A DNA stretch of 64,000 bases from Tannerellaceae bacterium (GCA_031271045.1 JAISWO010000029.1:1-64000), one strand, 5' to 3'; shown: positions 46,370-56,279, counted from the stretch's first letter. The notes: generated by a model from the letters alone, not told the origin. Program-made: numbers and translations.

Positions 46370-49300
46370 ATGAACACAGACCAATTCCGGAAGCTCCTCC
46401 AGGAGAAGATCCTCATACTCGACGGCGGCATGGGCAGCCTCATCCAAGTACATAAACTCACCGAACAGGATTACCGCGGCGAACGCTTCGCCCACTTCCC
46501 CACCGACCAGGCCGGCAATAACGACCTCCTGAGCCTCACCCGCCCCGATATCATCCGCAGCATCTACCGCTCCTACCTCGAAGCCGGCGCTGACATCTTC
46601 TCCACCAATACGTTCAACGCCAACGCCATCTCAATGGCCGACTACGATATGCAGGACTCTGTGAGCGAAATGAACCGCCAAGCCGCCCTGTTGGCCCGCC
46701 TCGAGGCCGACGCCTTTATGACCGCGCATCCCGAACGGACGATCTTCGTCGCCGGATCCATAGGGCCTACCAACAAGACCGCCTCAATGAGCCCCGACGT
46801 GAACGACCCCGCCTTCCGGTCTGTCACTTACGCCGGCCTCTACGCAACCTACAAAGAACAGATCGCCGCCCTCCTCGAAGGAGGCATCGACATCATCCTC
46901 ATCGAAACAGTATTCGACACCCTCAACGCCAAAGCCGCCCTCGAAGCCGCCGGAACCGCCCTCAAGGAAGCAAACCGCGACCTCCCCATCATGCTCTCCG
47001 TCACCCTCTCGGCGCAAGGCGGACGCACCTTCTCCGGACAGACCCTCGCCGCCTTCCTCGCTTCCGTCGAACAAGCCAATATCGTCAGCGTCGGCCTGAA
47101 CTGCTCCTTCGGAGCCGCCGACATGATGCCTTACCTCGAAGATCTGGCCCGGCAAGCGCCGTATTACATCAGCGCACATCCCAACGCCGGTATGCCCAAC
47201 AGCTTCGGCCTCTACGACGAAACGCCCGACAGCATGGCGCAACACATCCGCTCCTTCATCCAACAAGGATTAGTCAACATCGTAGGAGGCTGCTGCGGAA
47301 CGACGCCGGCCCATATCGCACGCTACGGCGAACTTGTCCGTGGCGCCCGCCCGCACATACCGGCTACCCCTACAGACGCCCTCCGCCTCTCCGGCCTGGA
47401 ACTGCTCGAAGTAAAACCCGGCAACAACTTCATCAACATAGGCGAACGTTGCAACGTGGCCGGCTCGCGCAAATTCCTCCGCCTCATCCGGGAAGGCCGC
47501 TACGAAGAAGCTCTCTCCATCGCCCGCAAGCAAGTCGACGACGGCGCCCAGGTGATCGACATCAATATGGACGACGGCATGCTCGACGCCGCCAAAGAGA
47601 TGACCACCTTCCTCAACCTGATCGCTTCCGAACCGGACATCGCCCGCGTCCCCCTGATGATCGACTCCTCCAAATGGGACGTCATCGAACAAGCCCTGAT
47701 GTGCACCCAGGGAAAGAGCATCGTCAATTCCATCAGCCTCAAAGAAGGCGAAGATATCTTCCTCGCCCGTGCATCACGCATCCGACAGTTGGGCGCCGCC
47801 GTCGTCGTCATGGCCTTCGACGAGCAAGGACAGGCCGACGTCGTCGAACGGAAAACAGAAGTATGCCGCCGCGCCTACCGCCTCTTAGTCGATAAAGCAG
47901 GCTTCGACCCCCACAACATCATCTTCGACCCCAACGTCCTGGCCATCGCCACCGGCATGGAAGAGCACAATCGCTACGGCCTGGATTTCATCCGCTCCGT
48001 GGAATGGATCAAACAAAACCTGCCGGGCGCCCGCGTGAGCGGCGGCGTGAGTAACCTATCTTTCTCTTTCCGCGGCAACAACCACGTGCGCGAAGCTATG
48101 CACGCCGTATTCCTTTACCACGCCATCGCCAAAGGAATGGATATGGGCATCGTCAATCCCTCGTCCGCCGTCATGTACGAAGATATCGAGCCTTCCCTGC
48201 GCACTCTGATCGAAGACGTCGTCCTCGACCGCCGTCCTGATGCCGCCGAAGAACTGATCGCCTACGCCCAGCAGACCGTCGACGCCGGCTCGACGCCGGA
48301 AGCCGCCGTCCGACAAGACGCCTGGCGCGAAACCCCGCTGCCCGAACGCTTAGAATACGCGCTGAAGAAAGGCATCACCGATTTCCTCGAAGAAGACATG
48401 GCCGAAGCGCTCCGCTTCTATCCTCGCGCCGTCGACATCATCGACGGCCCGCTGATGAGCGGGATGAACAAAGTAGGCGAACTCTTCGGCGCCGGAAAGA
48501 TGTTCCTCCCCCAAGTTGTCAAAACGGCCCGCACCATGAAGAAGGCCGTCGCCATCCTCCAACCCGCCATCGAAGCAGGCCGGACAACAGCCGGCAGCAG
48601 CAAGGCCGGCAAAGTCATCTTCGCCACCGTCAAGGGCGACGTGCACGACATCGGCAAAAACATCGTCTCCATCGTACTCACCTGCAACAATTACGAGGTC
48701 GTCGACCTGGGCGTGATGGTGCCTGCCGACGTCATCGTCCGGACGGCCGTCGCCGAGAAGCCTGATCTGGTATGCCTCTCCGGACTGATCACTCCTTCGC
48801 TGGAAGAAATGGTGCACGTGACCGAAGAGATGCAAAAGGCCGGCCTCACTATCCCTGTCATGATCGGAGGAGCCACAACCTCGAAGCTGCATACGGCCGT
48901 CAAGATCGCTCCCCATTACGACTATCCGGTGATACACGTGCTCGATGCCTCGCAAGGCCCGCTCGTCGCCGCCAAACTCCTCAATCCCGATACGCGCCGG
49001 AGCTTCATAGACGAACTGAACCGCGAATACGAGAAACTGCGCCGCTCCCTCGATGACAAACGGGCGGAGACCGTCTCGCTCGCCTACGCCCGGACGCATC
49101 CTCCCCGGATAGACTGGGCCGGCTACCGTCCCGTCCGTCCGTCCTGCCAGGAGGGCGTACAGCTCATTCACCTCCCGGTAGAAACACTCCGGCCGTATAT
49201 CAATTGGAAATTCTTCTTCCTCGCCTGGAAACTGAGCGGACACTATGCCGGCATCGCCGCAACGGATGCTTGCATCGCCTGCCGCACATCCTGGCTGGCC

Positions 49301-50074
49301 GGCTTCCCCGCCGAAGAACGCGCCAAGGCGGAAGAAGCCTTGAAGCTTTATACTGATGCGACCCGCTTGCTCGACCGTCTCGCCGCAACCAACATCCGTT
49401 GCTGCCAAGCTCTGTACGGCTTCTTCCCTGCGTATAGCGAAGGCGACACGATCGTGCTGCCGGATGGCAACCGCCCCGCCTTCCCCATGCTGCGACAGCA
49501 GACACGCAGGGAAGACGAGGCGTACAAATCCCTGGCTGATTATATCCTCCCTCTGTCCGAAGGACGTACGGACTACATCGGCGCCTTTGCCGTAACCGCC
49601 GGAGCAGGCATCGAACCGCTTCAACAAGCCTTTGAGGATGATGGCGACACTTATTCCTCCATGCTCCTGCAAAGCCTGACCGACCGCTTAGCCGAAGCCT
49701 CCGCCGAATATCTCCACGAGAAGGTACGCCGCGAGTATTGGGGCTATGCGCCGGACGAATCATTCAGCGTAGGCGAACTTTTCCAGGTAAAATATAAAGG
49801 TATACGTCCCGCCATAGGCTATCCCTCCCTACCCGACCAGTTGCTGAATGTAAGCTTAGACGCGCTGCTGGACTTCTCGCGGATCGGCATACGTTTGACC
49901 GAGAATGGCGCCATGCATCCGACCGCTTCGGTCAGTGGCCTGTATATCGCCCATCCCGAATCCTCCTACTTTATGATCGGCGCTATCGACGACGAACAAT
50001 TCTTCGACTACGCCCGCAGGCGAAACCTCAGCGAAACCGACGCCCGGCGAGTACTTAGTAAAAACCTACAATAA
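46370..50074 (+). CDS. metH: Cobalamin-dependent methionine synthase
   Basis: This 1234-residue modular enzyme transfers a methyl group from 5-methyltetrahydrofolate through cobalamin to homocysteine. The domains are homocysteine-binding (1 to about 325, zinc cysteines C245, C308 and C309 in NCSFGA and GGCCGT), folate-binding (about 355-615, [19 protein letters not shown]), cobalamin cap and binding (about 645-890), and AdoMet reactivation (about 915-1234, ending [18 protein letters not shown]). The cobalamin-ligating H759 lies in DVHDIGKN. All four modules are complete. It would consume homocysteine made by metY and needs imported or salvaged cobalamin. No cobalamin riboswitch fits in the 22-bp gap upstream. 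Confidence 0.97.
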   Translation: MNTDQFRKLLQEKILILDGGMGSLIQVHKLTEQDYRGERFAHFPTDQAGNNDLLSLTRPDIIRSIYRSYLEAGADIFSTNTFNANAISMADYDMQDSVSEMNRQAALLARLEADAFMTAHPERTIFVAGSIGPTNKTASMSPDVNDPAFRSVTYAGLYATYKEQIAALLEGGIDIILIETVFDTLNAKAALEAAGTALKEANRDLPIMLSVTLSAQGGRTFSGQTLAAFLASVEQANIVSVGLNCSFGAADMMPYLEDLARQAPYYISAHPNAGMPNSFGLYDETPDSMAQHIRSFIQQGLVNIVGGCCGTTPAHIARYGELVRGARPHIPATPTDALRLSGLELLEVKPGNNFINIGERCNVAGSRKFLRLIREGRYEEALSIARKQVDDGAQVIDINMDDGMLDAAKEMTTFLNLIASEPDIARVPLMIDSSKWDVIEQALMCTQGKSIVNSISLKEGEDIFLARASRIRQLGAAVVVMAFDEQGQADVVERKTEVCRRAYRLLVDKAGFDPHNIIFDPNVLAIATGMEEHNRYGLDFIRSVEWIKQNLPGARVSGGVSNLSFSFRGNNHVREAMHAVFLYHAIAKGMDMGIVNPSSAVMYEDIEPSLRTLIEDVVLDRRPDAAEELIAYAQQTVDAGSTPEAAVRQDAWRETPLPERLEYALKKGITDFLEEDMAEALRFYPRAVDIIDGPLMSGMNKVGELFGAGKMFLPQVVKTARTMKKAVAILQPAIEAGRTTAGSSKAGKVIFATVKGDVHDIGKNIVSIVLTCNNYEVVDLGVMVPADVIVRTAVAEKPDLVCLSGLITPSLEEMVHVTEEMQKAGLTIPVMIGGATTSKLHTAVKIAPHYDYPVIHVLDASQGPLVAAKLLNPDTRRSFIDELNREYEKLRRSLDDKRAETVSLAYARTHPPRIDWAGYRPVRPSCQEGVQLIHLPVETLRPYINWKFFFLAWKLSGHYAGIAATDACIACRTSWLAGFPAEERAKAEEALKLYTDATRLLDRLAATNIRCCQALYGFFPAYSEGDTIVLPDGNRPAFPMLRQQTRREDEAYKSLADYILPLSEGRTDYIGAFAVTAGAGIEPLQQAFEDDGDTYSSMLLQSLTDRLAEASAEYLHEKVRREYWGYAPDESFSVGELFQVKYKGIRPAIGYPSLPDQLLNVSLDALLDFSRIGIRLTENGAMHPTASVSGLYIAHPESSYFMIGAIDDEQFFDYARRRNLSETDARRVLSKNLQ

Positions 50075-50085
50075 TAACTCAATAG

Positions 50086-50718
50086 ATGATCGACTTTATA
50101 ACTGTTTGCGACTATACCGGCACCTTTGCCTTCGCCATCAGCGGTATCCGCCTGGCATCCGCCAAGCAATTCGACTGGTTCGGCGCTTATGTGGTAGGCA
50201 TCGTCACAGCCGTCGGCGGAGGAACCGTCCGCGACATTCTGCTCAATGCAACTCCGTTCTGGATGGAGCAGCCTTCGTACCTGATCGTCTCGGGGCTGGC
50301 CCTCTTGTTTGTGATCGCTTTCAGGAAATACGTCATACGGCTGAACAATACGTTTTTTATCTTTGACGCCATCGGTCTGGGACTGTTTGTCATCGTAGGC
50401 GTTGTCAAAACGTTGGACTACGGCTTCCCCATGTGGGTGGCCATCGTGATGGGAACCATTACCGGCTCGTTCGGCGGTATGATGCGCGATATTCTGATCA
50501 ACGAAGAGCCTTTGATTTTCCGCAAAGATATCTACGCCCTGGCGTGCGTATTCGGCGGAGTGGCTTATTACGGCTGCACTTTGCTGGCCATACCTTCGTC
50601 GCTGGCGCAATTTATCTCCGCCATCAGCGTATTCATCATCCGTATCCTGGCCGTTAAGTACCACATCAGCGTTCCGGTGCTGAAAGGCGAAGAAGATCCG
50701 CTGAACAGGAAGAAATAA
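50086..50718 (+). CDS. TRIC family (UPF0126, YicG-like) cation channel protein
   Basis: This 210-residue membrane protein has seven hydrophobic segments built as two similar halves, typical of bacterial TRIC/UPF0126 channels. Each half contains the glycine-rich GTVRD or GMMRD motif: VTAVGGGTVRDILLN and GTITGSFGGMMRDILIN, the hallmark repeats. Homologues form trimeric potassium-permeable pores. The gene follows metH by 11 bp and may be cotranscribed, with no known functional connection. Confidence 0.9.
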   Translation: MIDFITVCDYTGTFAFAISGIRLASAKQFDWFGAYVVGIVTAVGGGTVRDILLNATPFWMEQPSYLIVSGLALLFVIAFRKYVIRLNNTFFIFDAIGLGLFVIVGVVKTLDYGFPMWVAIVMGTITGSFGGMMRDILINEEPLIFRKDIYALACVFGGVAYYGCTLLAIPSSLAQFISAISVFIIRILAVKYHISVPVLKGEEDPLNRKK

Positions 50719-50749
50719 AATATATCTATATCATTATACATATATTCTG

Positions 50750-50782
50750 TTTGACGGATATCGTATATTCTTTTTACCTTTG
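50750..50782 (+). promoter_or_regulatory. Consensus promoter for dps
   Basis: TTTG at 50750-50753 and TACCTTTG at 50775-50782 are separated by 21 bp, a full Bacteroidetes -33/-7 match. The ATG follows at 50833. I cannot identify an OxyR site by eye. Confidence 0.7.
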
Positions 50783-50832
50783 CATCGGATAAAAAAAGAA
50801 AAGAATAAGAAAACACTAAAAAATAAAGCAAT

Positions 50833-51321
50833 ATGAAAACATTAGATTATCTCCATTTGGATGCTTCCAAAGCAAGTAAAGTGATTGCAGCTCTGCAACA
50901 GTTATTGTCCAACTACCAGTTGTTCTACACCAACCTGCGCGGGTTTCACTGGAACATCAAAGGACACGGCTTTTTCGTACTTCACAGCAAATTTGAAGAA
51001 CTGTATGACGATGCGGCCGAGAAGGTAGATGAAATAGCCGAACGTATCCTTATGCTGGGAGGAGAACCGGTCAGCGCTTTCAGCGAATACCTGAAGACTT
51101 CCCGGATCAAAGAAATCACCGGCGTCTCGTGCGGCGACGAAGCGCTGAAGAATGTCCTCGACACTTACGGCCTGCTGATCGAAGAAGAACGCGCCCTGCT
51201 GTCGCTTGCCTCCGACGCCAAAGACGAAGCAACCGTTGCCCTGATGAGCGACTATCTTAAAGGACAGGAAAAAACCGTCTGGATGTTGGTTGCATTCTCG
51301 TCGGGCGATTGCAAGAAATAA
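50833..51321 (+). CDS. dps: Dps family ferritin-like protein
   Basis: This 162-residue protein is a four-helix ferritin-like subunit that assembles as a 12-mer, oxidises and stores iron and protects DNA. The inter-subunit ferroxidase residues are visible: H39 in NLRGFHWNIKG, H51 in LHSKFEELYDD and the acidic cluster in YDDAAEKVDEIAERI. The C-terminal helix ends KTVWMLVAFSSGDCKK. The basic N-terminal tail of E. coli Dps is short here, so DNA binding may be weak. It is a single gene with its own strong promoter and terminator. Confidence 0.92.
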   Translation: MKTLDYLHLDASKASKVIAALQQLLSNYQLFYTNLRGFHWNIKGHGFFVLHSKFEELYDDAAEKVDEIAERILMLGGEPVSAFSEYLKTSRIKEITGVSCGDEALKNVLDTYGLLIEEERALLSLASDAKDEATVALMSDYLKGQEKTVWMLVAFSSGDCKK

Positions 51322-51367
51322 CGACCATACAAACTAAAGACTTTCTTCATAATTTATTTTAATACAT

Positions 51368-51408
51368 GGGGGGGCGTTACGGAATTTCCGTGCGCCCCTT
51401 CTGTTTTT
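51368..51408 (+). terminator. Intrinsic terminator after dps
   Basis: GGGGCG, TT, ACGGAA pairs with TTCCGT, G, CGCCCC across 51371-51398, followed by TTCTGTTTTT. Strong G/C stem with a T-rich tail. Confidence 0.75.
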
Positions 51409-51420
51409 ACGTAAAATGAC

Positions 51421-51428
51421 TACATTTG
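51421..51428 (+). promoter_or_regulatory. -7 box upstream of the amino-acid permease
   Basis: TACATTTG lies immediately after the dps terminator and 24 bp before the chosen ATG at 51453. Confidence 0.45.
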
Positions 51429-51452
51429 CCCAGAATCGCAAATATCAACTCT

Positions 51453-52892
51453 ATGTTAGACAAACTATTCAAGAAAAAAGACATTGCAGCTATCCTGCGG
51501 GAAGCCTCCCAATCGAACGGAGGACTGAAGCGTAACCTGACCGCTACGAACTTAGTGACGCTCGGAATCGGAGCCATCGTGGGAGCGGGCATCTTTGTCA
51601 TCACCGGGCAGGCGGCCGCCGAATATGCAGGGCCGGCGCTGACTATCTCGTTCATAATCTCGGCCGTCGCCTGCGTACTGGCCGGGCTGTGTTATTCCGA
51701 ATTTGCCGCCATGATCCCTGTGTCGGGCAGCGTATATTCGTATTCTTATGCCACGATGGGCGAATTGCTGGCCTGGTTTATAGGCTGGACGCTTGTGCTG
51801 GAATATCTCTTTGCCTGTTCTTCCGTTGCGGTGGGATGGTCGGGTTATATGCTGAGCCTGTTTGATAGCTGGGGAATCAGCTTGCCACCGCAGATCGCGC
51901 AGTCGACGTTCTATTACGACAACGGCGTCTGGGGATGGACGGGGAGTTTGTTGAATCTTCCGGCTGTCTTTATCGTGGCCGTCGTCTGGGCGTTGCTCAT
52001 GGGCGGCATCAAACAGTCGGCTGCGATCAATAACGTGATCGTTATTATCAAGATTTCGGTCATCCTGCTCTTCATCGGCTTCGGCCTTTCGCACATCGAC
52101 ACGAGCAATTATACACCCTATATACCGGCGAATACCGGCGAGGCGGGACATTTCGGATGGAGTGGTATCCTGCGTGGCGCCGGCATTGTCTTCTTTGCCT
52201 TCCTCGGTTTCGATGCGCTATCGACGGCCGCCCAGGAAACGCGCAATCCGCAACGCGACATGCCTCGTGGCATACTGATTTCGCTCTTAGTCTGCGCCGT
52301 CCTCTATATGTTGGTAACGACCGTACTCACCGGCATCGTCCGTTACGACGAACTAAGCGTGCCGGCACCCATCGCCCTGGCCATCGACCGGGCAGAGGGG
52401 CTGACCTGGCTCAGTCCGCTGATCAAACTCGGCGCTATCGCCGGCCTTAGCTCCGTCATCCTGGTAATGAGCCTGGGGCAGTCGCGCATTTACTATGCCA
52501 TTGCCAAAGATGGCCTGCTGCCCCCCGTGCTCGCACGTGTGAATCCCCGCACGGGGATTCCACAGAACGCCACGATCCTGGCCAGTTGCGCGACGGGGAT
52601 CATTGCCGGGCTTTTCCCCTTGCAGGTGCTGAACGAGTTGGTGAGCATCGGCACGCTGCTGGCGTTCACGATCGTCTGCGTTTCGGTCGTCATCCTGCGC
52701 CGGACGCGGCCGGAATTGAATCGTCCGTTCAAGACGCCCTTCTCGCCCTACCTGCCTTTGCTGGGCGCGGCCATCTGCGTGATCCAGATGATCTTCCTTC
52801 CCGGTGCAGCCTGGGTTCGTTTGATTGGCTGGACGATCATCGGATTGGTTATCTACTTCCTTTATGGCATCAAGCACAGCCACCTGAGGTGA
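51453..52892 (+). CDS. APC family amino-acid permease (cationic amino acid transporter type)
   Basis: This 479-residue inner-membrane transporter has about twelve hydrophobic segments. The first helix carries the substrate-binding GIGAIVGAGIFVITG, and helix 6 the matching FFAFLGFDALSTAAQE, both hallmarks of the YfnA/CAT group. The start MLDKLFKKKDIAAILREA also matches that group. I rejected an upstream in-frame start because it overlaps the promoter box. It probably imports or exchanges amino acids, possibly cationic ones. It is a single-gene unit. Confidence 0.9.
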   Translation: MLDKLFKKKDIAAILREASQSNGGLKRNLTATNLVTLGIGAIVGAGIFVITGQAAAEYAGPALTISFIISAVACVLAGLCYSEFAAMIPVSGSVYSYSYATMGELLAWFIGWTLVLEYLFACSSVAVGWSGYMLSLFDSWGISLPPQIAQSTFYYDNGVWGWTGSLLNLPAVFIVAVVWALLMGGIKQSAAINNVIVIIKISVILLFIGFGLSHIDTSNYTPYIPANTGEAGHFGWSGILRGAGIVFFAFLGFDALSTAAQETRNPQRDMPRGILISLLVCAVLYMLVTTVLTGIVRYDELSVPAPIALAIDRAEGLTWLSPLIKLGAIAGLSSVILVMSLGQSRIYYAIAKDGLLPPVLARVNPRTGIPQNATILASCATGIIAGLFPLQVLNELVSIGTLLAFTIVCVSVVILRRTRPELNRPFKTPFSPYLPLLGAAICVIQMIFLPGAAWVRLIGWTIIGLVIYFLYGIKHSHLR

Positions 52893-53039
52893 GGCGACCG
52901 GTACCTGGTCGTGGCAAGCGGGGGAATTTCTCCGGACTTCCGTCATCTTACCGGCGGCGTTTATGTCCCGGCTTTGGACGACGGAGGTTGCGCTCCGGAC
53001 AAGTATAGAATCATTCTGAGACAAGAATATAGTCGTTCA

Positions 53040-53440
53040 TTTGAAGGCGTCGCACAATGTGTGACGCCTTCGTTTTGCTCCGGATGTTGGCGTCTGCAAG
53101 GAGGGACACCAACGTTTTTACTATTTTCTGCCAGCACACCATGTGTGACACCAACGTTTGGCTCCGGACCTTGGCGTCTGCAAGGGGCGAAAGCAACGTT
53201 TTTATTATTTTTTGACGTCGCGCAATGCGTGAAACTAACGTTTTGCTCCGGATCTTGACGTCTGCAAGGGGAGAAAGCATTGTTTCTTTCGCTTTTTACC
53301 TGTCACGCAATGCGTGAAACCGAAAAATCAGGGCAAACGTTGGTGGCACGCATTGTGGCTGGCAGAAAATAGTAAAAACGTTGGCGGCACACATTACGGG
53401 ACGGTAAAAACCGGGGGCAAACGTTAGCGTCCCGCACTGT
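53040..53440. repeat. Degenerate 84-85-bp tandem repeats followed by inverted copies
   Basis: A dyad of the form GCGCAATGCGTGA recurs at about 53052, 53136, 53220 and 53305, each followed by AACGTTTTGCTCCGGA or a variant and then GGCGTCTGCAAG. After 53341 the same elements appear in reverse: 53359-53384 is the exact 26-base reverse complement of 53109-53134. Base changes in the dyads are partly compensatory. The flanking 52893-53039 contains no gene that I accept. Confidence 0.85.
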
Positions 53441-53477
53441 TGGATATCTTTAAAAAATATAAAAGAAGACGCTGTGG

Positions 53478-53509
53478 TTTGTTTTTATTTAATTATAGCG
53501 GTACATTTG
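53478..53509 (+). promoter_or_regulatory. Consensus promoter for the DUF6261 gene
   Basis: TTTG at 53478-53481 and TACATTTG at 53502-53509 are separated by 20 bp. The ATG follows at 53547. Confidence 0.7.
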
Positions 53510-53546
53510 TAGAGAATTTTTCAACCCAAACAAAAAATAAACTGAT

Positions 53547-54707
53547 ATGAAGAAGGTACGCAAATTTATCCGACTCGTTCGACGCCTCCGCAATGGCGAT
53601 CACTACGAATTCTACAGAGAAATTATCAAGCTCTTAGTGAGATTTGAAGGCAAACTGGGAGACTTGCTCAAGCTAATGCTCGTCCTCAAAACGGTCTTCC
53701 AAAAAGAAGACGAGATCTTCAAACGCAACGCCCGCGCCGAAGAAACGCCCGGGATCGGCGATACTGACCAGCAACGGATGACGGTCTTCCGGCGCATCAA
53801 ACTGCACGTCGACGCAGCACACTACAATAAAAATCCCGCCGAAGTGGCCGCCGCCGAAGCGCTCGACTATGTGATCAACAACTACAAAAGCATCCCCTCG
53901 ACGTCCTTGACACAGGCCAGCGCGCTGATCGTCAATCTGATTCAAGACCTCCGTTTGCCTAAGTACGCCACCCACATCGCCACCCTCGACCTTACGGAAG
54001 CCGTCGACGACCTCGAAGCCGCCAACAACGCCTTGGAAGAAATCCTCTCCGAACGCGAACACAGTCAGGGCAGCGCCCAACGCATCGGCAATATGAAGAC
54101 CGCCCGCCCGAATACCGACGTAGCCGGCGGTAACCTTGCCGATGGCCTCAATATTTTCTACCTTCTGGCCAAGCTCAACGGTCGGACCGCCTACATGGAA
54201 GCCTTAGGCGAAATCATCGACGGCATGAACGACATCATTATCTATTATGAAAAGAAATACGCTCATATCGGCGGCGGCGGCAGCTCCAAACCCGACGATG
54301 AAGATGATGATGACGAAGATGACGACGGCGACCTTACGCCTTCCTTCTCCATCGCCGCCCAGGCCGTGACGGATGGTTCGACGATGTACGTCACCTTGAC
54401 GAATCCCGACTCCGCAGCCGACCTCTTCGCCGAAGCCGTCGGCGCCACCCTCGTCCTCCTGCTCGACCCCGAAGCCGGCGTCACAGCCTTCGACCTCTTT
54501 CCCATCACCGGCCTTGAAGTCCTGCAAGAAGGCGACACAGAGAAACCCGTCGGCCTGAAAGTCGGCCCGCAAGCCAACAGCACATTCGACGTCCCCACCT
54601 ACAACGCCGGCCCCTGCACCGCCTGGGTCGAGAAGGACGACGTCGTCCTCGCCAACCTTACCGGCGCCTTCTACCCCGGAAGCATCACCGAAGGCAGGAA
54701 GCAATAA
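53547..54707 (+). CDS. DUF6261-type protein with acidic linker and C-terminal beta domain
   Basis: Residues 1 to about 235 of this 386-residue protein resemble the helical DUF6261 proteins of Bacteroidetes (LRNGDHYEFYREIIKLL near the start, then long helices and ALGEIIDGMNDIIIYYEKK). A linker GGGGSSKPDDEDDDDEDDDG (about 250-268) leads to a beta-rich C-terminal domain (TPSFSIAAQAVTDGSTMYVT onward) with an Ig-like strand pattern. There is no signal peptide. The function of DUF6261 is unknown, and the extra C-terminal domain could bind ligand or partner. It has its own promoter and terminator and follows the 84-bp repeat region. Confidence 0.7.
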   Translation: MKKVRKFIRLVRRLRNGDHYEFYREIIKLLVRFEGKLGDLLKLMLVLKTVFQKEDEIFKRNARAEETPGIGDTDQQRMTVFRRIKLHVDAAHYNKNPAEVAAAEALDYVINNYKSIPSTSLTQASALIVNLIQDLRLPKYATHIATLDLTEAVDDLEAANNALEEILSEREHSQGSAQRIGNMKTARPNTDVAGGNLADGLNIFYLLAKLNGRTAYMEALGEIIDGMNDIIIYYEKKYAHIGGGGSSKPDDEDDDDEDDDGDLTPSFSIAAQAVTDGSTMYVTLTNPDSAADLFAEAVGATLVLLLDPEAGVTAFDLFPITGLEVLQEGDTEKPVGLKVGPQANSTFDVPTYNAGPCTAWVEKDDVVLANLTGAFYPGSITEGRKQ

Positions 54708-54734
54708 CAAAGACCTCCTTCCGGAACAACAACC

Positions 54735-54772
54735 GCCCGGAGAAGTAACCCATACTTCTCCGGGCTTTTCCT
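54735..54772 (+). terminator. Intrinsic terminator after the DUF6261 gene
   Basis: GCCCGGAGAAGTA (54735-54747) pairs perfectly with TACTTCTCCGGGC (54753-54765), a 13-bp stem with a 5-nt loop, followed by TTTTCCTTT. Confidence 0.85.
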
Positions 54773-54839
54773 TTATATATACCCAATCGCACATACCATA
54801 CTCCGACAGGAAGATTCCTCTCCTTCCGGAAACTTTTCC

Positions 54840-54847
54840 TATCTTTG
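54840..54847 (+). promoter_or_regulatory. -7 box upstream of nusB
   Basis: TATCTTTG fits TAnnTTTG and lies 40 bp before the chosen nusB ATG at 54887; it rules against the earlier in-frame CTG/TTG-type starts. Confidence 0.45.
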
Positions 54848-54886
54848 CAGCCATTAAAACAAAATATAAAGAAGTTCTTTTATACA

Positions 54887-55813
54887 ATGATAAATAGAAT
54901 ACTGATACGTATCAAGATCCTTCAGATCGTCTACGCTTATTACCAGAACGGAAACAACGATCTGAAAGCAGCAGAAAACGAACTGCTCTTCAGTTTGCGC
55001 AAAGCCTACGACCTGTACCATTACCTCCTGCTTCTCATCATTGACCTTACAAACCTTCACGAACGGCAATTAGACAGCCGCAAACATAAATACATGCCCA
55101 CCGACGAAGATCTTCATCCCAACATGCGACTCGTAAATAACCGCTTTGCACAGCAATTGAGCCGAAACGAAGACTTACAACGCTACATAAGCGAATACAA
55201 AATATCATGGATCAACGATCCCGACTTCCTCCGAAGCACCCTGGATATAATCCTCTCCTCCGACCTCTATACCCAATACATAGAAAATCCCGACGATTCG
55301 TACGAAACAGACAAAACATTCTGGCGCGAAGCTTTCAAGAAATGCATCCAAAGGAACGATTACGTCGCCGACTACCTGGAAGACAAAAGCATCTTCTGGA
55401 ACGATGATATGGAAACCATCGGAGCCTTCATACTGAAAACCATCAAACGCTTCAGGGAAGAAGAAGGCAGCAAGCACATGCTCCTGCCTATGTTCAAAGA
55501 CGAAGAAGACCGCCTGTTCGCCGTCAAGCTGTTTCGCGAAACCCTCTTGCACGGCGTAGATATCCGCCAACGCCTGAGCCATCACATCAAAAACTGGGAT
55601 GTCGAACGCATTTCCAACATTGATATGATCATCATGCAGATCGCCCTGACCGAGATACTAACCTTCCCCTCCATCCCGGTAAGCGTCAGCCTGAACGAAT
55701 ATATCGACACCGCCAAATACTACGGCACCCCCAAAAGCGGCGTATTCATCAACGGCATATTAGATGCCGCCGTAGAAGAACTGAAAAAAGAGAAGGTGTT
55801 ATTCAAAGACTGA
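54887..55813 (+). CDS. nusB: Transcription antitermination protein NusB
   Basis: This protein has 308 residues from the ATG at 54887. The C-terminal part (about 170-305) carries the NusB fold with RQRLSHHIKNWDVERISNIDMIIMQIALTEIL and SVSLNEYIDTAKYYGTPKSGVFINGIL, the family signature. The start RILIRIKILQIVYAYYQNG matches the first NusB helices, so the Bacteroidetes protein contains a large helical insert that makes it about twice the length of E. coli NusB. It acts with NusE in rRNA operon antitermination. It is the first gene of the conserved run nusB-yajC-ybbR-coaE. Confidence 0.93.
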   Translation: MINRILIRIKILQIVYAYYQNGNNDLKAAENELLFSLRKAYDLYHYLLLLIIDLTNLHERQLDSRKHKYMPTDEDLHPNMRLVNNRFAQQLSRNEDLQRYISEYKISWINDPDFLRSTLDIILSSDLYTQYIENPDDSYETDKTFWREAFKKCIQRNDYVADYLEDKSIFWNDDMETIGAFILKTIKRFREEEGSKHMLLPMFKDEEDRLFAVKLFRETLLHGVDIRQRLSHHIKNWDVERISNIDMIIMQIALTEILTFPSIPVSVSLNEYIDTAKYYGTPKSGVFINGILDAAVEELKKEKVLFKD

Positions 55814-55890
55814 CTCTTGAATTAGTGATGAAAAAAAGGTCTGAAAAACAAAAAAACGATTCTTTCTGAGTAATTCAGACAACTTATCAT

Positions 55891-55898
55891 TACTTTTG
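55891..55898 (+). promoter_or_regulatory. -7 box upstream of yajC
   Basis: TACTTTTG matches TAnnTTTG and lies 55 bp before the yajC ATG, suggesting an internal promoter between nusB and yajC. Confidence 0.35.
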
Positions 55899-55952
55899 AC
55901 CTCGCGTTACACATATTATATATACCAACAAACAAATAAAACAAAATAAAAA

Positions 55953-56279
55953 ATGATGAACTTACTGAGTATTTTACTGGATGCCGCCCCGGCAACGACA
56001 GGCGGCAATGCGTCAGGCGGCCTGGTTAGCTTCCTGCCGATCATAGCCATCGTGGTTATATTCTATTTCTTTATGATTCGCCCGCAGCAAAAGAAACAAA
56101 AAGACATCCGCAAAGCCCGCGAAGCTATGAAACCCGGAGATAAAGTGGTAACAGCCGGCGGAATCTTTGGGCGCGTGAAAGAAATATCGGAGCATTATAT
56201 GGTGCTCGAAATAGCCGAAGGAGTCCGGATACGCATAGACAAAGGCTCTGTCTTTGCCTCGGCAGAAGACGCGAAATAA
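55953..56279 (+). CDS. yajC: Preprotein translocase subunit YajC
   Basis: This 108-residue protein has one membrane segment (about 25-45, IIAIVVIFYFFMIRPQQKKQ) and a small cytoplasmic domain with MKPGDKVVTAGGIFGRVKEI, both family hallmarks. It is an accessory subunit that associates with SecDF at the Sec translocon. The short glycine-rich stretch before the membrane helix is usual in Bacteroidetes. The next gene, ybbR, starts 12 bp later. Confidence 0.95.
   Translation: MMNLLSILLDAAPATTGGNASGGLVSFLPIIAIVVIFYFFMIRPQQKKQKDIRKAREAMKPGDKVVTAGGIFGRVKEISEHYMVLEIAEGVRIRIDKGSVFASAEDAK

Noticed and set aside
52911..53258. 115-codon frame after the amino-acid permease
   Set aside because: Most of it lies in the 84-bp repeat array and its repeated FLLFxxxxxCVTPTF segments follow from the repeat.
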